Assembly: GCF_004168585.1 (NCBI RefSeq)
Contig: NZ_PGVH01000056.1
Coordinates: forward strand, 500,576-564,575
Direction: 5' to 3'
DNA from: Shewanella sp. OPT22
Lineage (GTDB): Bacteria > Pseudomonadota > Gammaproteobacteria > Enterobacterales > Shewanellaceae
Length of the DNA: 64,000 bases
This document shows, in pieces, positions 47,662-56,292 of the stretch. Positions within the stretch are counted from its first letter, which is position 1. The number at the start of each line of letters is the position of its first letter. Position numbers and translations under genes: made by a program. Under the pieces are notes generated by a model that saw nothing but the letters and a program-made list of their open reading frames with translations, ran no database searches and was not told the origin of the DNA.

Positions 47662-47848
47662 GAGGCCTTGTTATCCTTCTCAGGGCAAAATCTTGCTTAA
47701 ACTACCAGAATACTTGTTAATAAAAAACGACTAAATGTTAATAATATTGCAATAAGATTTATAATACTAAAGTATTAGTTTTTGTGAATGTAACATTTGT
47801 AAATAACCACTTACGTTATGGACAGTATTTTCATTGAATTCAGGGCAT

Positions 47849-47874
47849 TAAAAAAGGCCACCGAGGTGACCTTT
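47849..47874 (-). terminator. Terminator of srmB
   Basis: On the minus strand AGGTCACC pairs with GGTGGCCT (one mismatch) around a tight loop, followed by TTTTTT. It lies 21 bp past the srmB stop. Confidence 0.65.
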
Positions 47875-47894
47875 CATCAATAAAGCGACAATAT

Positions 47895-49118
47895 TTATTT
47901 TTTCTTTTTTCGTGCCTTGGCTTTTGCTTTCATCTTCACTTTATCTTTTTTCTTACCTGGTGCTTTGGCTTCTTTATTCTTTGGTCTCAAACCATCGATC
48001 ATACGACGCTTTAGTTTTTGCTCAGTGTAACGCTCAATCTTATTTAAAATTCGAACGTCATGCGCTTCTATCAACGAGATTGCTGTTCCTTTGGCTCCTG
48101 CTCTTGCAGTACGGCCAATACGATGCACATAGATATCTGCAGTGCGAGGCATATCAAAGTTGATTACGTGCGTAATACCTTCAATATCAATACCACGTGC
48201 AGCAACGTCAGTACAAAGTAACACGTTCACTTCGCCCTTGGTGAATCGGCCAAGAGCTTTGAATCTTTGTTTTTGTTCCATGTCACCACGTAAAAACGCA
48301 GCTTGAATTCCCGCTTGCTGTAACAAGCCCTCAAGACTTGCAACCGTGTCACGAGTTTTACAAAATACAATCGTACGCTCTACTTCTTCTTGTCGTAGCC
48401 AAAACGTCAATAAATCAAATTTGTGTTGTTTATCGTCTGCTAAATGTACCCATTGATGAATTTTTCCTTTCTCTTTTCGGGTCGGAGAATCAATATCAAC
48501 TCGAATCGGATCAGTTAACAACTCATCAGCAAACCGAGCGACACCACCAGTAGAAAGGGTCGCCGAAAACAACATATTCTGCTTACAGCCGTGAGCTTCA
48601 AGTGCAATACTTTTAACTACATTAGCAAACCCCATATCAAGCATGCGGTCAGCTTCATCAATGATTAGCAGCTCTACATCTTCTGCGGTAAAATTACCTT
48701 TATCTAAATACTCTAATAGACGACCTGGTGTTGCGACTAAGATATCAACATTGTCTTTCAACGCTTCTTCTTGCGGACCGTATGGAACACCACCAGTAAT
48801 GATGTTTATGTCTAAGTCTAATGAGTTTGCCAAATGTGTGGCATAACGGTGGATCTGGCTGGCTAATTCGCGCGTTGGAGTCAGGATAAGTACACGAGCT
48901 TGACCCGTAAAATTTCTTGGAAAATCGATGATATGTTGCAAAGCAGGTAACAGAAAACAGGCAGTTTTACCCGTTCCTGTTGGCGCCATAGCCATAATAT
49001 CTCGCTGCTCGAGCGCATAAGGAATGACTTGCTTTTGAACACTCGTAGCCGATTTATGTTCCATTCTTGCCAGTGATTCTAGCAATTCAGCATCTAAATC
49101 AAATTCATCAAAGTTCAT
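47895..49118 (-). CDS. srmB: DEAD-box RNA helicase SrmB
   Basis: An RNA helicase that acts in 50S ribosome assembly. Motifs in order are the Q motif region, APTGTGKT (I), PTRELA (Ia), TPGR (Ib), DEAD in IDEADRMLDMGF (II), SAT in LFSATL (III), and RGID with HRIGRTARAG (V and VI). The sequence matches Escherichia coli SrmB throughout, including LPALQHIIDFPR and KIHQWVHLADD. The C-terminal tail is a lysine-rich stretch for RNA binding. I prefer the ATG at 49118 over the one at 49127 because the GGA ribosome binding site is too close to the latter. It follows trmN6 on the same strand. Confidence 0.94.
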   Translation of the reverse strand: MNFDEFDLDAELLESLARMEHKSATSVQKQVIPYALEQRDIMAMAPTGTGKTACFLLPALQHIIDFPRNFTGQARVLILTPTRELASQIHRYATHLANSLDLDINIITGGVPYGPQEEALKDNVDILVATPGRLLEYLDKGNFTAEDVELLIIDEADRMLDMGFANVVKSIALEAHGCKQNMLFSATLSTGGVARFADELLTDPIRVDIDSPTRKEKGKIHQWVHLADDKQHKFDLLTFWLRQEEVERTIVFCKTRDTVASLEGLLQQAGIQAAFLRGDMEQKQRFKALGRFTKGEVNVLLCTDVAARGIDIEGITHVINFDMPRTADIYVHRIGRTARAGAKGTAISLIEAHDVRILNKIERYTEQKLKRRMIDGLRPKNKEAKAPGKKKDKVKMKAKAKARKKKK

Positions 49119-49157
49119 TATTTTCATTCCAAGCAGCAGATTAGGCGGCGCATTATA

Positions 49158-49862
49158 TTAGAGATTCAGATAAAAATCTTTGCTAAGTTCGATCATTTCA
49201 TCAGTATATTGATTTTGTTTCCCTCTCAAGATCAAAGGCTCAAGGAATTGAGTAGGCTGAACAACTCGACTTAAACTGAATAAAACTCGACGTTGTGCGC
49301 TGCCTTCAACAGGAATAATGGCTTTCACGGCACTGAGGTTTAATCCACTAGACTCGATAAGCGAAAAAAAATCATCTGCAACTTCTGTCGGTAAAATGAG
49401 GCTCGCTGTGCCATTATCTGATAATAGCGCTTCAATGGCATCAATGAGGTCTTGGTAACTCAACGTGTTAGTATGCCTAGCGTTCGCACGGTTTTGTTGT
49501 TGAGTCTGTGGCCCAATCAAAAAATACGGTGGATTACAGATAATGTGCTCAAACTTAGCACCATGCTGAGCAGCATAATGAATAATATCATCTTGAATCA
49601 CTTTAACTCGATGAGCCCAAGGGCTCTGTTCGACATTCACCTTCGCAGCCTTACAAGCTTGCGCATCTAATTCAATCGCAAAAATGTTCGCTTGGCTTCT
49701 TTGTGCACTCATTAACGCTAACAAGCCGCTTCCAGTACCGATATCAAGAATGTTGTTTGCATGAGTCAATGGTGCCCACGCTCCCAATATGACCGAATCG
49801 GTACTCACTTTCATGCCGCACTGGCTATCGTCTATATGGAATTGTTTAAAACTAAACGGCAT
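49158..49862 (-). CDS. trmN6: tRNA1(Val) (adenine(37)-N6)-methyltransferase
   Basis: A methyltransferase of the YfiC/TrmN6 family, about 234 aa. Visible blocks are FSFKQFHIDDSQCGMKVSTDSVILGAWA at the N-terminus, the SAM loop ILDIGTGSGLLALMSAQ, and the adenine N6 motif NPPYF in HIICNPPYF. It modifies A37 of tRNA1(Val). The frame opens with GTG at 49874; the ATG at 49862 keeps all conserved residues, so the exact start is uncertain. Its neighbour is srmB, as in Escherichia coli, although there the two are divergent. Confidence 0.92.
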   Translation of the reverse strand: MPFSFKQFHIDDSQCGMKVSTDSVILGAWAPLTHANNILDIGTGSGLLALMSAQRSQANIFAIELDAQACKAAKVNVEQSPWAHRVKVIQDDIIHYAAQHGAKFEHIICNPPYFLIGPQTQQQNRANARHTNTLSYQDLIDAIEALLSDNGTASLILPTEVADDFFSLIESSGLNLSAVKAIIPVEGSAQRRVLFSLSRVVQPTQFLEPLILRGKQNQYTDEMIELSKDFYLNL

Positions 49863-50072
49863 AAAAGGTATCACTTAATAAAAGAAGAGATTATAACGGG
49901 TTCTGCAATTAAATAAGAATATTGTGAAACGTATCAATTCCGCATGCTTTCGACCGAACAAAGTATACAATTTTACCATTGTTTTGCCGAAACTATAGCC
50001 AAAGACTTTTTTTTACCTTAAGTTATCAAAAAAAGATATTACAAAAACAAAATTACAGTTAAGAGGTTTGTA

Positions 50073-51389
50073 GTGCAAAACAAACAAATGAGTATTGGAG
50101 ACACCTTTGGCTTAGGATTTATGACCTTTGCATTTTTTTTAGGGGCTGGTAACCTAATTTTCCCACCATTTGCTGGCATGCTAGCGGGTGAAAACATGTC
50201 TTGGGCAATGATGGGGTTTTTAATAACAGCCGTTGGCCTGCCTCTCTCAGGACTCATTGCTGTAGCACGAAGCAATGGTAGTGTGATGAAGTTTTTACCG
50301 CCTGTTGTTGCTACTATCATCGCCATTGCAATTTACATCATTATTGGCCCTGCGTTTGCGGCACCAAGAACAGGGCTTGTGGCCTATGAGATTGGGGTAA
50401 AGCCATTTTTAAATGATACCTCCGCAATGATAACCCTCGGCGGTATAGACTTAAATTACAGCCAAATGTTGTCCACACTTTGCTTCTTCACTATTGCACT
50501 ATTCTTAGCTTTATATCCTGGCAAGTTACTCGACAGTGTCGGTAAAGTACTGACCCCATTACTCATTACGTTGTTAATTGTACTATCAATCTCGGTCATG
50601 TTCTTTCACGGTACACCACCTTCGGTGCCAACCGGAGAGTACCTCAATACGCCTTTAAGCAAAGGGATTATTGAAGGGTACAACACCATGGATACTCTGG
50701 CCTCACTCATGTTTGGTATGTTGATCATTGATATTTTAAAGAAAAAAGGCATCGACGATCCTAAATCTCAAACGCGCTATTTAGTAAGAGCAGCGATTAT
50801 TGCAGCAACAGGTCTAGCCTTTGTTTACATTTCACTGTTCTTCTTAGGTGCCTCTGCGGGAGAGTTAGCAGACGGAGCTGAGAACGGCGGTCAAATTTTA
50901 ACAAACTATGTTGATGCTGAATTTGGTTACATGGGTTCTATACTGTTATCAGGAGTCGTTTCTCTGGCATGTTTAACCACTGCTGTAGGCTTAATTGTTG
51001 CTTGCTCGGAGTTCTTCGAAGAGCTAATACCTGCTTTCTCTTATAAGCCTCTCGTGGTTTTCTTTAGCATCATTTGTGCGATTGTGGCCAATGTGGGGTT
51101 AACTCAGTTAATTGAAGTGAGCATTCCGGTACTTGTCAGTATTTATCCTGTAGCCATAGCTTTAGTCGCCATCACGTACATTACGCCAAAATTAAATAAC
51201 CCAGAGTTATCACATCGCATCGTTGTGGGTGTCGCCCTGTTGTTTGGGATTGTGGATGGGCTATCTGCTGCTGGATTTGATATTCATATTTTCGATTTCA
51301 TGCCACTTTTTGATCAAGGACTTGCATGGCTGATTCCGACCCTGATCGCCATGTTTGCTTGCTTAACCCTGCCATCAAAAAAAACATAA
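50073..51389 (+). CDS. brnQ: Branched-chain amino acid transporter BrnQ (copy 1)
   Basis: A 438-aa LIVCS-family carrier with about twelve membrane helices, importing leucine, isoleucine and valine with sodium or protons. The family start GDTFGLGFMTFAFFLGAGNLIFPPFAGMLAG and the later GYNTMDTLASLMFGMLIID are conserved. It starts with GTG, with AGAGG about 6 bp upstream. A paralogue lies at 53.1 kb beyond a sugar transporter gene; the two share motifs but are clearly diverged. Confidence 0.94.
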   Translation: MQNKQMSIGDTFGLGFMTFAFFLGAGNLIFPPFAGMLAGENMSWAMMGFLITAVGLPLSGLIAVARSNGSVMKFLPPVVATIIAIAIYIIIGPAFAAPRTGLVAYEIGVKPFLNDTSAMITLGGIDLNYSQMLSTLCFFTIALFLALYPGKLLDSVGKVLTPLLITLLIVLSISVMFFHGTPPSVPTGEYLNTPLSKGIIEGYNTMDTLASLMFGMLIIDILKKKGIDDPKSQTRYLVRAAIIAATGLAFVYISLFFLGASAGELADGAENGGQILTNYVDAEFGYMGSILLSGVVSLACLTTAVGLIVACSEFFEELIPAFSYKPLVVFFSIICAIVANVGLTQLIEVSIPVLVSIYPVAIALVAITYITPKLNNPELSHRIVVGVALLFGIVDGLSAAGFDIHIFDFMPLFDQGLAWLIPTLIAMFACLTLPSKKT

Positions 51390-51668
51390 ATAGACACCTA
51401 CTTTCATAAATCTGGTGCTGTTCAGATAGTTAATTGAATAGCACCACCTTCAACTTACAATCCGTTCATACTGCATACAGCCAAGGAATATATAATTACC
51501 ATTGATTATTGACTTGGCCTTGCTTACCAATTATTCAAAATAGAAAGCATGTCACTCATCAAACTATAAGTGACTTACAGTGCTTCAGTTAACATCCGAG
51601 ATAAGCTCTGAGTGGGTCACTTTACTGCCAGACAGAGTTTATATTCGACTGAATGTGAGAACTTACCT
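51390..51668. other. Intergenic region before the MFS transporter
   Basis: The left part contains a partial inverted repeat (GGTGCT ... AGCACC, 51413-51444) without a T-run, perhaps a weak end for brnQ. No convincing promoter or operator is seen in the remainder. The open frame from 51612 to 51668 is treated here as leader, not coding. Confidence 0.4.
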
Positions 51669-53015
51669 ATGCCTGAAAAGCAAAAAAGTTCATTAGTACC
51701 AATGCTCATCATTGGTTTACTCTTTTTTATTTTTGGCTTTGTTACATGGCTGAACGGCTCCCTCATCCCTACGCTACAGATTGCATTCAACCTCACACCA
51801 AGTCAGGCCTACCTCATCTCAATGGCTTTCTATATTTCTTATACTGTCACAGCATTGCCTTTATCTGTGGTACTCAATCACACGGGTTATAAATTTGGCA
51901 TGGTCATCGGCTTTCTATTAATGATGCTGGGTTCATTGATTTTTATTCCGGCAGCGCAGATGCGTTCATTTGAAATCTTTTTAGCGGGCCTTTTTATATT
52001 GGGGTCTGGGCTGACCATTCTTCAGACTGCAGCTTGTCCTTATATGGTGTTGCTTGGAAAAAGAGAAACGGCTGCGGTTCGTATTTGTTTTATGGGGATA
52101 TTGAATAAAGGGGCAGGCATAATCGCCCCTATTGTATTTACATCATTGGTATTTACAGACGTCTCTCACTATTCTCAATCGGCGTTATCACAAATGAGTG
52201 ACGCTCAACAGCTGATCACGCTCAATGCGCTTTCAGCTAAGTTAGTGACCCCCTACCTTGCTATGGCCATCATTCTTTTAGTGTTAGCGATGTGTGTATT
52301 GTTATCACCACTTCCTGAATGCGATTTAGAAAGAGTGAATCAAGAAAAACCTGAACATTACGATAATCCATTTAAGTACCCACACCTCATTCTCGGAGTA
52401 ATGGCTTTATTTTTTGCGGCTGGAACTGAAGTCGTTGCGGCCGATACCATCGGCTTATTAGGAAAAGCCTTTAATGTGACGAATTTTTCTAGCTTAACCG
52501 CTTATACCATGGCCTTTATGGTCATCGGTTACATCTTGGGGATCAGCTTAATTCCTCGCTGGATAAAGCAAGAAAAGGCGCTACTGCTCACGTCTCTGTT
52601 AGGCACTGTAATCACTTATTTTATTATTAACTCAAGCGGTCAGCTTTACACTATTTGGAATACATGGTTCTTATGGACTCATGCTCCAGCTGTACCAAAT
52701 GTCGTTGTTTTAGTGGCCATGTTAGGTCTCGTTAATGCCATTATTTGGCCTTCCATTTGGCCCTTAGCATTAAAAGGGCTAAATAGAAAGACAATGACCA
52801 TGGGGTCGGCAATGCTCGTAATGAGCTTTTCTGGTGGAGCTATGCTCCCCATGCTGTATGCTGAACTAGGCTCGACGTCTGAGAACATGATCAGTGCATA
52901 TTTAGTATTAATACCCTGCTACTTATTTATTGCATTTTATGCTGCACTTGGACACAAAGTTAATCAGTGGAATCGAGTCATCAACTTAGAACAAAGTTCG
53001 ACCTGTAATAGCTGA
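51669..53015 (+). CDS. MFS sugar transporter, FucP/GluP type
   Basis: A 448-aa twelve-helix major facilitator protein of the fucose/glucose-galactose proton symporter group. The family N-terminus is recognisable in LFFIFGFVTWLNGSLIPTLQIAFNLTPSQAYLI, and AACPYMVLLGKRETAAVRICFMGILNKG and EVVAADTIGLLGKAF follow. The frame extends to 51612, but the ATG at 51669 gives the usual start. It lies between two brnQ genes with no sugar catabolic gene nearby, so the substrate (glucose, galactose, N-acetylglucosamine or fucose) is undetermined. Confidence 0.9.
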   Translation: MPEKQKSSLVPMLIIGLLFFIFGFVTWLNGSLIPTLQIAFNLTPSQAYLISMAFYISYTVTALPLSVVLNHTGYKFGMVIGFLLMMLGSLIFIPAAQMRSFEIFLAGLFILGSGLTILQTAACPYMVLLGKRETAAVRICFMGILNKGAGIIAPIVFTSLVFTDVSHYSQSALSQMSDAQQLITLNALSAKLVTPYLAMAIILLVLAMCVLLSPLPECDLERVNQEKPEHYDNPFKYPHLILGVMALFFAAGTEVVAADTIGLLGKAFNVTNFSSLTAYTMAFMVIGYILGISLIPRWIKQEKALLLTSLLGTVITYFIINSSGQLYTIWNTWFLWTHAPAVPNVVVLVAMLGLVNAIIWPSIWPLALKGLNRKTMTMGSAMLVMSFSGGAMLPMLYAELGSTSENMISAYLVLIPCYLFIAFYAALGHKVNQWNRVINLEQSSTCNS

Positions 53016-53096
53016 ATGTAAACTGACAAACACTCAATCAGTCCAACATTAACTCGAATTCAGCCATAAAATGGCCACCTGAAAACCTATTCGTGT

Positions 53097-54428
53097 ATGC
53101 CTGTGACCTCATCTAAATTCTCATTCACTGAAATCTCTTCAATTACTTTTATGACATTTGGTTTTATTTTTGGTGCTGGAAATGTCATCTTTCCACCGAC
53201 CTTGGGCTTCAAGTATGGTTCAGACAGTTTTTCTGCAGTACTCGGTTTTTTGAGTTCCACCTCACTACTGTCTTTTTTGGCTTTAATTGCCTTTGGCATT
53301 ATGCAAGGAAATTTGACTAAGTTTTGGCCTAAAAAATACGGAAAAGGATTCATTGCTGTCTTATATTTGATGCTTGGGCCTATTCTTTGTGGACCTCGTA
53401 ACGGTATCGTTTCTTTTGAGTTAGGGTTAAAACCTGTTTTATTACAGACTCACCTCATTGATGGCTCAAGTTTATCGTTACAAATCGCCCTATTGGTTTT
53501 CACTGTTGCATTCTTCACATTTGCCCTTTGGTTATCATTAACGCCAAGTCAGTTGGTAACAACCGTTGGAAAAGTGATCACTCCATTGCTTTTGCTTTTG
53601 ATATTTATTTTATCTGTACCATTATTTTTCACTCACTTTCCGACCATCGCACCACCCAGTTATGACCATAACAACTCTGCCTATATCAGTGGCTTTCTCG
53701 AAGGCTATAACACGCTTGATGTCACGTGCATTCCTGTATTCGGCATTATTGTCTTTGACACATTAAGACGAAGAGCAATTCATTCCTCTAAAGGCATTTT
53801 TAAAGGCTTTATGCTCACGACCTTTAGTGCGCCAATTTTTACTGCTCTTATCTATTTTGCTTTTTGTTATATGGGGCTCTCTGAAGCAGGGAAAACAACT
53901 GCAGCGCTAAACGGGCCACAAATATTATTGGCTTATACACAAGCTCATTTTGGTTGGTTTGGTGAGGTGCTATTGGGCATGGCGGTATTCTTAGCGTGTT
54001 TATCAACTGCGATTGGTTTTATCGTGGCAAATGGTGAATTTTTCCATGAGATGTTTCCGAAAATCAGCTACCTAAAAATTGCGATATCAACAACCATTAT
54101 TACCGTGCTTATTGCAAATATCGGTCTCGCTGAACTCACTCACCTTACCCAACCCGTACTCAACTTTTTCTATCCGATTTTAATCGCCTTAATTATTTGT
54201 GGCTTATTTACTCCCTTAATGAAGCAACCGAAGTTGACGAACTATGCGGTTGTTGGTGTTACGGTAATAATTAATACGCTTTCTATTGCTCATTATCACA
54301 TTGGTTCACTGCGACAGTTACCATTATTCGATAACGGTCTTGGCTGGCTCCTGCCTATGGCAGGCACACTGATTTTATGTTTATTTTTACCCGACAATGA
54401 CTTGCAATTCGATTCTGTTGCAGATTGA
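53097..54428 (+). CDS. brnQ: Branched-chain amino acid transporter BrnQ (copy 2)
   Basis: A 443-aa LIVCS-family carrier, paralogous to the copy at 50.1 kb. Matching blocks are FMTFGFIFGAGNVIFPPTLGFKYG, GPRNGIVSFELGLKP and EGYNTLDVTCIPVFGIIVFDTLRRRAI. Where copy 1 has GAGNLIFPPFAG, this copy has GAGNVIFPPTLG. The ribosome binding site is weak. xerD starts 38 bp after its stop. The divergence suggests different substrate range or regulation, not a recent duplication. Confidence 0.93.
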   Translation: MPVTSSKFSFTEISSITFMTFGFIFGAGNVIFPPTLGFKYGSDSFSAVLGFLSSTSLLSFLALIAFGIMQGNLTKFWPKKYGKGFIAVLYLMLGPILCGPRNGIVSFELGLKPVLLQTHLIDGSSLSLQIALLVFTVAFFTFALWLSLTPSQLVTTVGKVITPLLLLLIFILSVPLFFTHFPTIAPPSYDHNNSAYISGFLEGYNTLDVTCIPVFGIIVFDTLRRRAIHSSKGIFKGFMLTTFSAPIFTALIYFAFCYMGLSEAGKTTAALNGPQILLAYTQAHFGWFGEVLLGMAVFLACLSTAIGFIVANGEFFHEMFPKISYLKIAISTTIITVLIANIGLAELTHLTQPVLNFFYPILIALIICGLFTPLMKQPKLTNYAVVGVTVIINTLSIAHYHIGSLRQLPLFDNGLGWLLPMAGTLILCLFLPDNDLQFDSVAD

Positions 54429-54466
54429 TGATATTTTAAAAAAAACACATGCTAAACATGTAAAAC

Positions 54467-55372
54467 GTGAACCAAAACAAATATCAACAAGACCCTAATT
54501 TAGATCGATTTTTAGATCACCTTTGGTCAGTGCAAGGATTAAGTGACAACACGTTGTCGGCTTATCGAACTGACTTAAGGCATCTTGATAAGTTCATACA
54601 ACAACAAGGCTCTAGACTGCTTTATGTAGAACAAAGCCATATTCAATTGTTTATCGAGCACAGATTTAAAGCGCAACCTGCAAAAACATCTCAAGCACGG
54701 ATGTTAAGTAGTCTCAGGCGTTTCTATCAATATTTATTATCAACGAAACAAATCAGTAGAGATCCAACGGCTTTAATTGACTCACCAAAGCTGGGACAAA
54801 AAGTACCAACCAGTCTCACTGAAGCTGAAGTCGACGCTTTACTTTCTACGCCAAACGAAGAAGATGTAATTGAAGCGCGTGATAAAGCGATGTTGGAACT
54901 ACTATATGCAACAGGCTTACGTGTCACTGAACTCATATCACTGACAGTGGACCAGATTAACTTACGCCAAGGTTTGGTTAGAGTTGTGGGTAAAGGCGAC
55001 AAGGAACGACTTGTCCCTTTAGGTGAAGTCGCTGTAGAACAGCTTGAATCTTATTATACAAAGGTACGGCCTCAATTACTCGGTGATAAAATTTCAGATG
55101 TCGTTTTCCCGTCGAGACGCGGTCAAAAAATGACTCGACAAACATTCTGGCATCGCATTAAACACTATGCAGTGATTTCTGGTATCCATTCAGAGCTATC
55201 ACCTCATACCCTAAGACATGCATTTGCGACGCACTTGCTGAACAATGGTGCAGATTTAAGAGTAGTACAGCTCTTATTAGGGCATAGCGATTTATCCACG
55301 ACTCAGATCTACACTCATGTAGCTAAGGCACGACTTCAGCAGCTACATCAACAACATCATCCAAGGGGGTAA
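54467..55372 (+). CDS. xerD: Tyrosine recombinase XerD
   Basis: A 301-aa site-specific recombinase that resolves chromosome dimers at dif together with XerC and FtsK. The SAM-like N-terminal domain includes FLDHLWSVQGLSDNTLSAYRTDLRHL. Catalytic residues are in ATGLRVTELISL (Arg), VVGKGDKERLVPL (Lys), HTLRHAFATHLL (His-x-x-Arg), LLGHSDLSTTQIYTH (His and Tyr). The order xerD-dsbC-recJ is conserved in gammaproteobacteria and supports XerD over XerC. The start is GTG with a poor ribosome binding site. Confidence 0.96.
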   Translation: MNQNKYQQDPNLDRFLDHLWSVQGLSDNTLSAYRTDLRHLDKFIQQQGSRLLYVEQSHIQLFIEHRFKAQPAKTSQARMLSSLRRFYQYLLSTKQISRDPTALIDSPKLGQKVPTSLTEAEVDALLSTPNEEDVIEARDKAMLELLYATGLRVTELISLTVDQINLRQGLVRVVGKGDKERLVPLGEVAVEQLESYYTKVRPQLLGDKISDVVFPSRRGQKMTRQTFWHRIKHYAVISGIHSELSPHTLRHAFATHLLNNGADLRVVQLLLGHSDLSTTQIYTHVAKARLQQLHQQHHPRG

Positions 55373-55512
55373 TTATGTATCACTCTCTTATTCCTAGCTT
55401 AATCACACTATATGAATATTTGCTTTAAGGAGAATAAGGTTGTAACTTTTAAGCAATTACTCAGGTCTAATGAAGAGACCACTGATAGCATTAACCTTAA
55501 TTAGGATACCCC

Positions 55513-56232
55513 ATGAAGTTCTCCCGTATTTTATCCTTGTGCTGTTTATTAGCATTTGGAACGGCACATGCAGCTGACGTTGCAAAACCTAACATTGACG
55601 CCATCAAAGAAAAGTTAACTAAAATTGCTGGATTGAAAGTGATGTCCATGCAAGACACACCGATAAAAGGTCTATACCTTGCAATGACGGATCGTGGTGT
55701 ATTTTATATTAATAGTGATGGCACTAAGCTGATTAACGGCAGCATGTTTGACTTATCGAATGGTTTTAAAAACCTGACTGAAACAGCGATGGGTAAACCT
55801 CGTGTTGCCGCACTGAAAAAATTCGAACCTGAGATGCTGGTTTACAAAGCGAAAAACGAAAAGCATGTTGTCACCGTATTTACCGACATCACTTGTGGCT
55901 ACTGTCGTAAACTTCATAAAGAAATGCAACAATACAATGACGAAGGTATTACTATTCGTTATCTCGCTTTCCCTCGTGCTGGAGCGAACTCTTCAGTTGC
56001 AAAAGAAATGCAATCAATTTGGTGTTCAAAAGATCCATTGAAAGCGATGGATGATGCTAAAGCGGGTAACGATGTATCTAATAAAGTGTGTGATGCAAAA
56101 ATTGCTGAGCAGTATCAATTAGGCCAAAGCTTTGGCATTAATGGTACTCCAGCCATTATCCTTGAAGATGGCACGTTAATCCCAGGCTACCAACCGCCAG
56201 CTCGTCTATTAGAGACCATAGAAAATCATTAA
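55513..56232 (+). CDS. dsbC: Thiol:disulfide interchange protein DsbC
   Basis: A 239-aa periplasmic disulfide isomerase. The Sec signal peptide is residues 1-20 (AHA-AD). The N-terminal dimerisation domain spans about 25-85, and the thioredoxin domain carries the redox motif CGYC (128-131) in FTDITCGYCRKLHKEM, with the cis-Pro region FGINGTPAIILEDG. The ribosome binding site AGGA precedes the ATG. It may help fold the cysteine-containing EndA encoded in this window. It ends at a strong terminator before recJ. Confidence 0.97.
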   Translation: MKFSRILSLCCLLAFGTAHAADVAKPNIDAIKEKLTKIAGLKVMSMQDTPIKGLYLAMTDRGVFYINSDGTKLINGSMFDLSNGFKNLTETAMGKPRVAALKKFEPEMLVYKAKNEKHVVTVFTDITCGYCRKLHKEMQQYNDEGITIRYLAFPRAGANSSVAKEMQSIWCSKDPLKAMDDAKAGNDVSNKVCDAKIAEQYQLGQSFGINGTPAIILEDGTLIPGYQPPARLLETIENH

Positions 56233-56251
56233 TCATTTAGTTATGATTATC

Positions 56252-56276
56252 AGGCGGCAAATTTGCCGCCTTTTTA
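56252..56276 (+). terminator. Terminator after dsbC
   Basis: AGGCGGC and GCCGCCT with an AAATTT loop are followed by TTTTT. The structure ends about 17 bp before the recJ start codon, so recJ must rely on readthrough or a very close promoter. Confidence 0.9.
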
Positions 56277-56292
56277 TTGCTTGGAAATTATA

